A stretch of DNA of 38,353 nucleotides. Origin: Aquincola sp. Its GTDB lineage: Bacteria > Pseudomonadota > Gammaproteobacteria > Burkholderiales > Burkholderiaceae_C. Below, piece after piece: positions 1 through 7,802 of the stretch. The position numbers and the translations under genes were made by a program. The number at the start of each line of letters is the position of its first letter. Positions within the stretch are counted from its first letter, which is position 1. The stretch spans positions 1 to 38,353 of the forward strand of contig JAOUIM010000002.1 in NCBI GenBank assembly GCA_029884035.1, written 5' to 3'. The notes under the pieces were generated by a model. That model saw nothing but the letters and a program-made list of their open reading frames with translations. It was not told where the DNA came from and did not search any database.

Positions 1-184
1 CCTCGAACTTGCTCGCGCGAGGAGGCGCCGCCGACAGGGCCGGCGGCTCCTGCGATGCGGGGACTTCCGACGGGCGCTGCTCCGCGGGCGGGGACTCCTG
101 GGCAACGGCCACCGAGGCGGCGCACAGAACGAGCAACGCGGCACAAGACCGACTGGCTAGAATTCGAGGCATGGTTGAAGGCAT
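1..184 (-). CDS. exported protein of unknown function, N-terminal part
   Basis: This minus-strand frame is open from an ATG at 184 (second in-frame ATG at 172) to the window edge, giving 61 residues. It begins with a typical Sec signal peptide: a short basic stretch, a hydrophobic core (AALLVLCAASVAV) and a probable cleavage after AVA before QES. The mature part starts with a Pro/Ala/Ser/Glu-rich, probably unstructured segment, as in many periplasmic or envelope proteins. No domain is visible because the rest lies outside the window, so no function can be named. It is transcribed away from ileS with 176 bp between the two starts. Position 184 is preferred because it gives the full basic N-region, but 172 would also give a working signal peptide. 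Confidence 0.6.
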   Translation of the reverse strand, partial: MPSTMPRILASRSCAALLVLCAASVAVAQESPPAEQRPSEVPASQEPPALSAAPPRASKFE

Positions 185-360
185 GGTTCGGATCGGATTC
201 GACGGCTGGTGCACCTCGACGCGCCGGCAGACCACGCGCGACCGAATTTAGTCGCACGGACTGAAGCCAAGCTGAATGCCCGCCTCCGACTTCGGCGGGA
301 CCCGTCCGACACGCAGATCCTTCGCGCCCTTCGGCTCCTCGCCCGCGGCGCCACGACATC
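185..360. promoter_or_regulatory. divergent promoter region, exported-protein gene / ileS
   Basis: This 176-bp gap must hold the promoters of both flanking genes. A GC-rich inverted repeat (CCCGCC at 279-284, GGCGGG at 294-299) lies about 60 bp before the ileS ATG and could form a hairpin in its leader. No convincing -35/-10 pair or Shine-Dalgarno sequence was found directly before ileS. No T-box-like structure was seen, as expected for a proteobacterium. Confidence 0.35.
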
Positions 361-3222
361 ATGAGTGAACCAGAAAATACTCCCGACTATCGCAGCACAC
401 TGAACCTGCCGGACACGCCGTTCCCGATGCGCGGCGACCTGCCGCGGCGCGAGCCGGGCTGGATCAGACAATGGAGTGAACAGGGCGTGTACCAGCGCCT
501 TCGTGATGCGCGCGTGGGTGCGCCGCTGTTCGTGCTGCACGACGGCCCGCCGTATGCGAACGGCGTGCTCCACATCGGGCACGCCGTCAACAACATCCTC
601 AAGGACATGGTCGTCAAGTCCAAGCAGCTGGCCGGGTTCGACGCACGCTTCGTGCCCGGTTGGGATTGCCACGGCCTGCCGATCGAGAACGCGATCGAGA
701 AGGCGCATGGCCGCAACCTCAGCCGCGACGAGATGCAGGCCAAGAGCCGCGCCTACGCGTCCGAGCAGATCGCACAGCAGATGGCGGATCGTCAGCGCCT
801 GGGCGTGCTCGGTGAGTGGGAGCATCCGTATCGCACGATGGACTTCGCCAACGAAGCGGGCGAATTGCGTGCGCTCAAGAGGGTCATCGAACGTGGTTTC
901 GTCTACCGTGGATTGAAACCCGTCTACTGGTGCTTCGATTGCGCAAGCTCACTGGCCGAGTTCGAAATCGAATATGGGGACAAGAAGAGCCAGACGGTCG
1001 ACGTGGGCTTCCTGTGCGCCGAGCCCGACAAGCTGGCCATGGCATTCGGTCTGCCCGAGATCGTCGGCGAGTCGTTCGCTGTGATCTGGACCACGACCGC
1101 CTGGACCCTCCCTGCCAACCAGGCGCTCAATCTCAACCCCGAGCTCGACTATGCCCTGGTGCATACCGAGCGTGGGCAGCTCGTGCTGGCCGCGTCGCTG
1201 GTCGAGAAGTGCCTCGAGCGCTACGGGCTTGAGGGCCAGGTCGTCGCGACGGCGAAGGGCGAGAAACTGGGCGGCATCGCGTTTCGCCACCCGCTCGCCC
1301 ACGTCGATGCCGGTTACGACCGCCTGTCGCCCGTGTACCTGGCCGACTACGCGACCGCCGAGGACGGTACCGGCATCGTGCACTCGTCGCCGGCCTACGG
1401 CGTGGACGACTTCAACTCCTGCACCGCGCACGGCATGAAGGTCGAGGAGATCCTCAACCCGGTCGGCGCACATGGCTACTTCGCGCAGGACTTCCCGCTG
1501 TTCCACGGCCAGAACATCTGGAAGGCGGTGCCGCACATCATCGACATGCTGCGCGACGCGGGCCGCCTGTTCGCGACATCGTCGCTGACCCACAGTTACC
1601 CGCACTGCTGGCGCCACAAGACGCCGGTGATCTACCGTGCCGCAGCGCAGTGGTTCATCCGCATGGACGAGGGCGTGGGCGTGTTCACCAAGGACAAGGC
1701 GCCCAAGACCCTGCGCCAGACCGCGCTCGAGGCGATCGAGGCGACGCGTTTCTTTCCGGAGAACGGGCGCGCGCGGCTGCGCGACATGATTGCCAACCGA
1801 CCCGACTGGTGCATCAGCCGCCAGCGCAGCTGGGGCGTGCCCTTGCCCTTCTTCCTGCACAAGGACAGCGGCGAACTGCACCCGGACACGATGGCGATCA
1901 TCGACCGCGCGGCGGCGATCGTCGAGCAGGGCGGCGTCGAAGCCTGGAGCCGCGTCAGCGCCGAGGAGATACTCGGTGCCGAGGACGCCAAGCACTACAG
2001 CAAGAGCAGCGACATCCTCGAGGTCTGGTTCGACTCGGGGTCGACCTTTTTCCACGTGCTTCGCGGCTCGCACCAGGGGCCGGAGAACGACCGCGGATAC
2101 CACGAACAGGGCCCCGAAGCCGACCTGTACCTGGAGGGCCATGACCAGCACCGCGGCTGGTTCCACTCGGCGCTGCTGCTGGGCTGTGCGCTCGAGGACC
2201 GCGCGCCGTACCGCGGCCTGCTGACGCATGGGTTCACGGTCGACGGCCAGGGCCGCAAGATGAGCAAGTCGCTCGGCAACATCATCGAGATCCGCGAGTT
2301 CGCGAAGGACCCCGGTGCCGAGGTGGCGCGCCTGTGGTGCGCGTCGACCGACTATGCCGGCGACCCGCCGATCGACAAGAAGATCCTCGCGCGCGTCGTC
2401 GACAGCTACCGCCGCATCCGCAATACGCTGCGTTTCCTGCTGGCGAACGTGTCGGACTTCGATCCCGAGGTCGACCAGGTCCCGCGCGATCGGCTGCTCG
2501 AGATCGACCGCTGGGCGCTGTCGCGAGCGGCCGAGCTGCAGGCCGAGATGCTGGCGCACTACGAGCGCTTCGAGTTCCACCCGGTGGTGGCCAAGCTGCA
2601 GCTGTTCTGCTCCGAGGACCTGGGCGCGTTCTACCTCGATGTGCTCAAGGACCGGCTGTACACCACCGCGCCCAAGTCGCTCGCACGCCGCTCGGCGCAG
2701 ACCGCGCTGTGGCACGTGACGCACGCGGTGTTGCGCTGGATGGCACCGTTCCTGTCGTTCACCGCCGAGGAGGCCTGGCCGATCCTCGCCCCGGGCGCCT
2801 CGCCGTCGATCTTCACCGAGACGTTCTGGCGCCGGTTCGATGCACCCGACGCCGCCCTGCTGGCCAAGTGGCAGCGCATCCGCGCCATCCGCGACGAGGT
2901 CAACAAGGCGATCGAGGCGGTGCGGACCGAGGGCGGCGTGGGCTCTTCACTGCAGGCCGAGGTGATGGTCGGCGCCAACGCCGAAGACCGCGCGCTGCTC
3001 GCCGCCCTGGGTGACGACCTCAAGTTCGTGCTCATCACCTCGGCGGCGAAGGTCGTACCTGCCGAGACGCTCGCGGTGACCGTGACACCCTCGAAGTCGA
3101 CCAAATGCGAGCGCTGCTGGCACTGGCGCGCCGACGTCGGACGCGACACGGCGCATCCGGCGTTGTGCGGCCGTTGCACGAGCAACCTGTTCGGCGCGGG
3201 CGAGACGCGCACGATCGCCTGA
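361..3222 (+). CDS. ileS: isoleucine--tRNA ligase
   Basis: This 953-residue cytoplasmic class I aminoacyl-tRNA synthetase charges tRNA-Ile with isoleucine and clears mischarged valine. Its HIGH signature is at residues 71-74 within PPYANGVLHIGH, and its KMSKS loop is at 633-637. The editing (CP1) insertion lies between them. The C-terminus carries the zinc-binding Cys pairs C916/C919 and C936/C939 of the bacterial long-form enzyme. Length and motif order are normal for the family. The start at 361 gives the usual N-terminus (YRSTLNLPDTPFPMRGDLP), although no clear ribosome binding site precedes it. It is followed by a repeat element and lspA, the common proteobacterial gene order. ribF, often directly upstream of ileS, is not present here; a divergent gene takes that place. 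Confidence 0.98.
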   Translation: MSEPENTPDYRSTLNLPDTPFPMRGDLPRREPGWIRQWSEQGVYQRLRDARVGAPLFVLHDGPPYANGVLHIGHAVNNILKDMVVKSKQLAGFDARFVPGWDCHGLPIENAIEKAHGRNLSRDEMQAKSRAYASEQIAQQMADRQRLGVLGEWEHPYRTMDFANEAGELRALKRVIERGFVYRGLKPVYWCFDCASSLAEFEIEYGDKKSQTVDVGFLCAEPDKLAMAFGLPEIVGESFAVIWTTTAWTLPANQALNLNPELDYALVHTERGQLVLAASLVEKCLERYGLEGQVVATAKGEKLGGIAFRHPLAHVDAGYDRLSPVYLADYATAEDGTGIVHSSPAYGVDDFNSCTAHGMKVEEILNPVGAHGYFAQDFPLFHGQNIWKAVPHIIDMLRDAGRLFATSSLTHSYPHCWRHKTPVIYRAAAQWFIRMDEGVGVFTKDKAPKTLRQTALEAIEATRFFPENGRARLRDMIANRPDWCISRQRSWGVPLPFFLHKDSGELHPDTMAIIDRAAAIVEQGGVEAWSRVSAEEILGAEDAKHYSKSSDILEVWFDSGSTFFHVLRGSHQGPENDRGYHEQGPEADLYLEGHDQHRGWFHSALLLGCALEDRAPYRGLLTHGFTVDGQGRKMSKSLGNIIEIREFAKDPGAEVARLWCASTDYAGDPPIDKKILARVVDSYRRIRNTLRFLLANVSDFDPEVDQVPRDRLLEIDRWALSRAAELQAEMLAHYERFEFHPVVAKLQLFCSEDLGAFYLDVLKDRLYTTAPKSLARRSAQTALWHVTHAVLRWMAPFLSFTAEEAWPILAPGASPSIFTETFWRRFDAPDAALLAKWQRIRAIRDEVNKAIEAVRTEGGVGSSLQAEVMVGANAEDRALLAALGDDLKFVLITSAAKVVPAETLAVTVTPSKSTKCERCWHWRADVGRDTAHPALCGRCTSNLFGAGETRTIA

Positions 3223-3223
3223 G

Positions 3224-3326
3224 ACATGTGCCCCCGAACTCGCTGCGTTCGCTGCCCCCTTGGTCCCGCAAGGGCCCCTGGGTGTCCCCGGGGGCGCTCG
3301 GCGCTCTCCGGGCGGCCGGGCGGGCA
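3224..3326 (+). repeat. GC-rich junction repeat, copy R1 (ileS/lspA)
   Basis: A member of the dispersed family starts 2 nt after the ileS stop. Its head reads ACATGTGCCCCCGAACTCGC, matching the head of copy R4 (ACATGAAGCCCCCAAGCTCG). It continues with nested C-run/G-run hairpins such as CCCTTGGTCCCGCAAGGG and CCCCTGGGTGTCCCCGGGGG. It lacks the ACCGGCAA-GCCGG tail module of R2-R4, so it is a short copy. It fills the whole gap between ileS and lspA. Confidence 0.7.
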
Positions 3327-3330
3327 ATGA
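3226..3330 (+). other. 34-codon mini-ORF across repeat R1, overlapping the lspA start
   Basis: An ATG 3 nt after the ileS stop opens a frame of 34 codons through the whole repeat. It ends in a TGA at 3328-3330 that overlaps the lspA ATG at 3327 (ATGATG). The predicted peptide is rich in Arg, Gly, Pro and Cys and resembles no known family. It is more likely to matter for translational coupling of ileS to lspA than as a stable peptide. Stops are rare in such GC-rich DNA, so chance cannot be excluded. Confidence 0.3.
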
Positions 3331-3842
3331 TGGCCCGCTCCTCCCCTGGGGCCCCGAGCCTCTTGCTCTGGCTCGGCCTGGCGGTACTGGTCATCGTCGC
3401 CGACCAGCTAACCAAGACGCTGATCCTCGGTGCATTCCAGCTCGGCGACGTGCGCCCGGTCACGTCGTTTTTCAACCTCGTTCGTGTGCACAACACGGGC
3501 GCGGCGTTTTCCTTCCTCGCCGGCGCATCGGGGTGGCAGCGCTGGTTGTTCATCGGCCTCGGGCTGGGCGCGACCACCTTCATCGTCTGGATGCTCAAGA
3601 AATACCCGCAGCAGCGCCTGTTCTGCCTCGCGATCACACTGATCATGGGCGGGGCGCTCGGCAACGTGGTCGACCGCGCGCTGCACGGCTACGTGGTCGA
3701 CTTCCTGCAATTCCGGTTCGCCTTCCTCGAGCCGGTCTTCCACGGCGGCTACTTCCCGAGCTTCAATCTTGCCGACAGCGCGATCACGCTCGGCGCCGGG
3801 TTGCTGATCGTCGACGAGATCCGGCGCGTCAGGCGTTCCTGA
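3327..3842 (+). CDS. lspA: lipoprotein signal peptidase (signal peptidase II)
   Basis: This 171-residue inner-membrane aspartic protease cleaves the signal peptide from lipid-modified prolipoproteins. Four hydrophobic segments are visible, near residues 11-28, 70-90, 97-115 and 150-165. The two catalytic aspartates are D125 (in GYVVDF) and D150 (in FNLAD), in the expected family motifs, with the conserved N-terminal signature ADQLTK at 25-30. The open frame extends upstream into ileS, but the ATG pair at 3327/3330 gives the normal family length and N-terminus. The ribosome binding site is weak, and the start overlaps the stop of the repeat-borne mini-ORF, so coupled translation is possible. 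The 3' end overlaps the convergent gene by 14 bp. Confidence 0.95.
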   Translation: MMARSSPGAPSLLLWLGLAVLVIVADQLTKTLILGAFQLGDVRPVTSFFNLVRVHNTGAAFSFLAGASGWQRWLFIGLGLGATTFIVWMLKKYPQQRLFCLAITLIMGGALGNVVDRALHGYVVDFLQFRFAFLEPVFHGGYFPSFNLADSAITLGAGLLIVDEIRRVRRS

Positions 3843-4761
3843 GCGCGAGCTGTGCCGCGGCGAGGTCCTCCAGCGCGGTGCCGACCGACTTGAACAGCGT
3901 GACGGCATCGCTGCGAGGCCTGGCGCCGCGTTCGCCGCGCAGCAGCTCGGCCAGTTCGGCGGCGACGTGATCGCGCGTGATGAGCCCGGCGGCCAGCGGT
4001 TGCGTGAGGTCACCCGCTTCGGCCAGCGCCCCCGCGTACGTGTCGACGACCACATGCGCACGCCGCACCGCCGCGTCGTCGGCCTCGCGCATGTCACGGC
4101 GGAAACCGCCAACCAGGTCGAGGTGCGTGCCCGGCGCGAGCCACTCGCCACGAACGATCGGCGCGGCCGACGTGGTGGCGCAGCAGACGATCCCTCCGGC
4201 ACGCACCGCGGCCTCGAGGTCTTCGACGGCCGTGGCGTCGATCGCTTCGGCCCGCAGCTGCGCCGCACAGGCGGCCGCGGCATCGTGCCGCCGCGCCCAG
4301 ATCCGCACGCGCCGCAGCGCAGGACGCAACGCGACGTGCGCGCGCGCCATCCAGGGAGCAAGCCGTCCCGCGCCCACGACCAGCAGCGATGCCGCATCGG
4401 CTGGCGCGAGGTGGCGCGCGGCAAGCGCCGACGTGGCCGCGGTGCGCCGCAATGTCAGCGCCTCGCCGTCGATCAGCGCACGCGGCGCGCCGGTATCGCG
4501 GTCGAGCAGCAGATAGCTGGCAGCCACGGTGCTCGCACCCTGCGCGGCCGCTCCCTGCATCACGGTCACCAGCTTGACGCCCAGCGCGCGGTCCGACCAT
4601 GCCGGCATGAGCAGCAGCGTGCCATCGGGCGACAGGCGATGCACATGCCGTACCGGCGCCTCGGTGCGGCCCGCGACGAACGCTGCCTCGAGCGCGTCGA
4701 CGAGCGCGGCCCATGGCAGCGCGTCGTGCACCTCGGCAGCTGAATAGACTCGCAGTTCCAT
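3829..4761 (-). CDS. ornithine cyclodeaminase / mu-crystallin family protein
   Basis: This 310-residue NAD(P)-binding protein belongs to the family of ornithine cyclodeaminase, ketimine/1-pyrroline-2-carboxylate reductase and alanine dehydrogenase. Family hallmarks include GVKLVTV near residue 76, ALIDGEALTLRRTAATSA in the middle, a Rossmann motif (LLVVGAGRLA) and VDTYAGALAEAGDL near the C-terminus. The exact substrate cannot be read from the sequence. The divergent partner encodes an amino-acid-oxidase-type flavoprotein, which makes a ketimine or cyclic imino-acid reductase the more attractive guess. The start at 4761 fits the family N-terminus (MELRVYSAAEV). In-frame ATGs at 4782 and 4812 exist, and none has a good ribosome binding site. 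The 3' end overlaps lspA tail to tail. Confidence 0.88.
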   Translation of the reverse strand: MELRVYSAAEVHDALPWAALVDALEAAFVAGRTEAPVRHVHRLSPDGTLLLMPAWSDRALGVKLVTVMQGAAAQGASTVAASYLLLDRDTGAPRALIDGEALTLRRTAATSALAARHLAPADAASLLVVGAGRLAPWMARAHVALRPALRRVRIWARRHDAAAACAAQLRAEAIDATAVEDLEAAVRAGGIVCCATTSAAPIVRGEWLAPGTHLDLVGGFRRDMREADDAAVRRAHVVVDTYAGALAEAGDLTQPLAAGLITRDHVAAELAELLRGERGARPRSDAVTLFKSVGTALEDLAAAQLALRNA

Positions 4762-6001
4762 GGACGCACCCAGTGTAGTCATCGTGGGTGGCGGCGTGAT
4801 CGGATCGGCCATCGCCTGCTTTCTTGCTCGTGACCACGGGGCGCGCGTGACCGTGCTCGAGCGCGATCCGACGTTCGCGCGCGCCTCGAGCTCGCTGTCG
4901 GCCAGTTCGATCCGTCAGCAGTTCTCGACACCGGTGAACATCGCGCTGTCGCGGGCGAGCCTCGACTTCCTGCGGCGTGCGCACGAGGAGCTGGCGGTCG
5001 GCGAAGATCGCCCCGCGCTCGGATTCGTCGAGGCCGGCTATCTCTACCTCGCGAGCGCTGCCGGGGCGGAAACGCTGCGCGAGCTCCACGGGGTGCAGGC
5101 GGCCCATGGGGCCGACGTCCGCCTGCTGGACCCGGACGACCTGACGCGACGCTGGCCGTGGCTGAACAGCGACGATATCGCGCTGGGCAGCTGGGGCGCC
5201 CGCGGCGAAGGATGGTTCGACGGGCCGGCACTGCACGCAGCACTGCGCCGCAAGGCCCGCGCGTGCGGAGCCCGCTACGTGGCCGCCGATGTGAGCCGTT
5301 GGGAAACCGTTGGCACACGGGTCGCGGCTGCGGTGGCATCCGACGGCCAGCGCTGGCACGCCAGCCACTTCGTGGTCGCGGCCGGCGCATGGAGCGCACC
5401 ACTGGCCGCGCAGCTCGGCCTCGCGCTGCCGGTCATGGCGAAGAAGCGCGACGTGTTCGTGCTCGAGTCGCCCGCTGTGTTGCCGGGATGCCCGCTCGTC
5501 ATCGACCCCAGCGGTGTGTGGTTGCGACCCGAGGGCGCCCTGGGCAACGAAGACCTGGCGAGCCCGCCTGCCGGACTCGCGCGAGGGCCTTCGCAGCGCG
5601 CACGCGGTGCCGTGTTTCTGGCGGGCGCGCCGCCGCGTGGCGACGATCCGGACGAGCCGCCGCTCGACGTGGTCGACCACGGCCTGTTCGAGCAGGTGAT
5701 CTGGCCCGCACTCGCACACCGCGTTCCCGCCTTCGAGGCGCTGCGGGTCAGGAGTGCCTGGGCGGGCTACTACGAGATGAACGCCTTCGATCACAACGGC
5801 GTGGTCGGCGACATACCGGACCTCGACAACGCTTGCATTGCATGCGGCTTCTCCGGCCACGGCATGCAACACGCGCCGGCGCTGGGCCAGGGGCTCGCCC
5901 GGTGGATCACGCAGCGACAATGGGGTGCAGTGGACCTGTCACCGCTGGCGCCGCAGCGCATCGCGCTGGGCCGGCCCCTCGTCGAGCGCAACGTGATCTG
6001 A
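4760..6001 (+). CDS. FAD-dependent oxidoreductase, D-amino-acid oxidase (DAO) superfamily
   Basis: This 413-residue protein has an N-terminal dinucleotide-binding motif (VIVGGGVIGSAIA, Gly at 10, 12 and 15) and an acidic residue at the end of the second beta strand (VTVLERD). Its C-terminal FAD motif is GFSGHGMQHAPALGQGLA. The layout resembles sarcosine/glycine oxidases and FOXRED1-like proteins, which oxidise C-N bonds and pass electrons to oxygen or quinones. The substrate is unknown; an amino or cyclic imino acid is inferred from the family and from the divergent ornithine-cyclodeaminase-type gene. No signal peptide is seen. The start is fixed because the Rossmann motif begins at residue 6; its ATG at 4760-4762 overlaps the ATG of the opposite gene. 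Confidence 0.85.
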   Translation: MDAPSVVIVGGGVIGSAIACFLARDHGARVTVLERDPTFARASSSLSASSIRQQFSTPVNIALSRASLDFLRRAHEELAVGEDRPALGFVEAGYLYLASAAGAETLRELHGVQAAHGADVRLLDPDDLTRRWPWLNSDDIALGSWGARGEGWFDGPALHAALRRKARACGARYVAADVSRWETVGTRVAAAVASDGQRWHASHFVVAAGAWSAPLAAQLGLALPVMAKKRDVFVLESPAVLPGCPLVIDPSGVWLRPEGALGNEDLASPPAGLARGPSQRARGAVFLAGAPPRGDDPDEPPLDVVDHGLFEQVIWPALAHRVPAFEALRVRSAWAGYYEMNAFDHNGVVGDIPDLDNACIACGFSGHGMQHAPALGQGLARWITQRQWGAVDLSPLAPQRIALGRPLVERNVI

Positions 6002-6016
6002 GCGGCACGCGCCGCC

Positions 6017-6030
6017 TTGACGCAGATCAC
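6017..6030 (+). promoter_or_regulatory. possible FNR/ANR-type box upstream of the ubiB-like gene
   Basis: TTGAC-GCAG-ATCAC matches the FNR/ANR consensus TTGAT-N4-ATCAA in 8 of 10 positions. It lies in the 81-bp gap after the oxidoreductase gene, centred about 60 bp before the ubiB-like ATG. A -10-like CATACT at 6071-6076 lies directly before that ATG, which would place the transcript start at or near the start codon. This is a sequence match only. Confidence 0.35.
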
Positions 6031-6082
6031 GGCGGGCTGCGGACACGCCGCGCGCTGCGTGCCGCGCGTCCATACTGGGCGC

Positions 6083-7783
6083 ATGCTGATCGGGGCCTTG
6101 GACGGCGCGCGCGACCTGGGGCGACTCAACGAGATCGCCGGCGTTCTCATTCGGCACGGGTTCGGTGACGTGGTGCGCCGCCTCGGGATGGGTGATGCGC
6201 TCGCGCGCGCGGGCCACGTGCTGCACTGGGACAAGGCCGGCGCGCTCGCACAGCTCGATCCACCCGCGCAGGTGCGACGTGCGCTCGAGGAACTCGGGCC
6301 CGCCTTCGTGAAGATGGGGCAGATCCTCGCCGGTCGGGCCGACCTGCTCGGGACCGAGTGGATCGCCGAGTTCGCCAAGCTCCACAGCCGCGTGCCCGCC
6401 GTGCCGTGGGAATCCCTGCGGCCGCAGTTGCGCGAGGACCTGGGCGGCGAGCCCGAGGCCGTGTTCGCCCGCTTCGATGTCGAGCCCCTGGCCGCCGCCT
6501 CGATCGCCCAGGTACACCGTGCGCAGCTCAAGGACGGCACCGAGGTCGTCGTCAAGATCCGCCGCCCGGGCATCGTCGAGGTCATCGAGGCCGACCTGCG
6601 CCTGCTCGAACGTCTGGCGGGCGTGGCCGAGCAGGACTGGCCCATGCTCAAGCCCTACCGGCCGCGCCTGCTGGTGCGAGAGTTCGCGCGCTCGCTGCGG
6701 CGCGAGCTCGACCTGGCCGCCGAGTGCCGCCACGCCGAGCGCATTGCCGCCAACCTCGCAAGCCTGCCTGACGTGGTGATCCCGCGCGTGCACTGGGCGC
6801 ACACGCGCGAGCGCGTCAACGTGCAGGACTACGTGGACGGCATCCCGGGCGAAGATCTCGCGCGCATCGACCGCGAGGGGCTGGATCGCAAGCTGCTCGC
6901 GCAGCGCGGCGCGCGTGCGGTGCTCAAGATGATCGTCGAGGACGGTTTCTTCCACGCCGACCCGCACCCCGGCAACGTGTTCTACCTGCCCGGCAACCGT
7001 CTGGCGTTCATAGACTTCGGCATGATCGGGCGGCTGTCGGCGCGGCGTCGCGAGGAACTGCTGCAGCTGCTGCTGGGTCTCGTGCAGCGCGAGCCGCAGT
7101 CCGTGGCCGAGGTCCTGATCGACTGGGCCGGCGACCAGCACCACGTGAATCTCTCGCAGCTCGAGAACGAGATCGAGGCCTTCGTCGAGCAGCACCATGG
7201 CACGCCGATCGCGCAGCTGCACCTGGGCCAAATGCTCGCCGAGGTGACGACCGTGCTGCGCGAGCACCGTCTCGCGCTGCCCGCCGACCTCGCGCTGCTG
7301 ATCAAGGCCTTCATCTCGCTCGAAGGCATGGGCAGTGCGCTGGACCCCGGGTTCCACATGACGACCGAGGCGCTGCCGCTGCTGCGGCAGGTGGTGCGCG
7401 CGCGCTACCGCCCCAGTGCGCTGGCCAAACGCACCGGGCAGGCATTGAGCCGGGCGCTGGCGGTCGCGGGAGAACTGCCGCACGATCTGTCGCGCCTGCT
7501 GCGCCGCGCCCGCCAGGGCCACGTGCAGGTGGCCATCGAGGTCGCGCACCTGCGTCGCGTCAGCGACCAGTTGAACCGTGCGGCCGATCGCGTGGCCCTG
7601 GCGCTGGTGATCGCCGCGCTGATCGTCGGCTCGTCGATCGTGATGACCGTCGGCGGCGGGCCGACCCTCCTCGGTCTGCCGGCGTTCGGCCTCATCGGGT
7701 ATGTTGGCGCGGGGCTCGGCGGTGTCGCCCTGCTGCGATCGATGTGGCGCAGCCGCCATCCGCGCGACGACGATGACGACTGA
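6083..7783 (+). CDS. UbiB-like (ABC1/ADCK/AarF) atypical protein kinase
   Basis: This 566-residue protein belongs to the family needed for ubiquinone biosynthesis or lipid handling. Visible are the KxGQ motif (FVKMGQILAGRADLL, K77-Q80), the Ala-rich loop AAASIAQVHRA starting near 137, the lysine in VVVKIRRPG (K158), the catalytic-loop analogue FHADPHPGN (H291, D293) and the metal-binding FIDFG (D311). Two C-terminal hydrophobic segments (about 510-560) would anchor it in the inner membrane, as in UbiB. The frame is open further upstream, but the ATG at 6083 gives a normal N-terminus. The usual ubiE-ubiJ partners are absent, so this may be a second copy, possibly oxygen-regulated given the FNR-like box. 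It is followed after 19 bp by the DUF2189 gene. Confidence 0.88.
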   Translation: MLIGALDGARDLGRLNEIAGVLIRHGFGDVVRRLGMGDALARAGHVLHWDKAGALAQLDPPAQVRRALEELGPAFVKMGQILAGRADLLGTEWIAEFAKLHSRVPAVPWESLRPQLREDLGGEPEAVFARFDVEPLAAASIAQVHRAQLKDGTEVVVKIRRPGIVEVIEADLRLLERLAGVAEQDWPMLKPYRPRLLVREFARSLRRELDLAAECRHAERIAANLASLPDVVIPRVHWAHTRERVNVQDYVDGIPGEDLARIDREGLDRKLLAQRGARAVLKMIVEDGFFHADPHPGNVFYLPGNRLAFIDFGMIGRLSARRREELLQLLLGLVQREPQSVAEVLIDWAGDQHHVNLSQLENEIEAFVEQHHGTPIAQLHLGQMLAEVTTVLREHRLALPADLALLIKAFISLEGMGSALDPGFHMTTEALPLLRQVVRARYRPSALAKRTGQALSRALAVAGELPHDLSRLLRRARQGHVQVAIEVAHLRRVSDQLNRAADRVALALVIAALIVGSSIVMTVGGGPTLLGLPAFGLIGYVGAGLGGVALLRSMWRSRHPRDDDDD

Positions 7784-7802
7784 CCCTGACGCAGGAGGCC
7801 CG

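Noticed and set aside
949..2724. Long minus-strand open frame (591 codons) opposite ileS
   Set aside because: It lies opposite a clear essential gene, its translation has low complexity and resembles no family, and long antisense frames are expected at this GC content.
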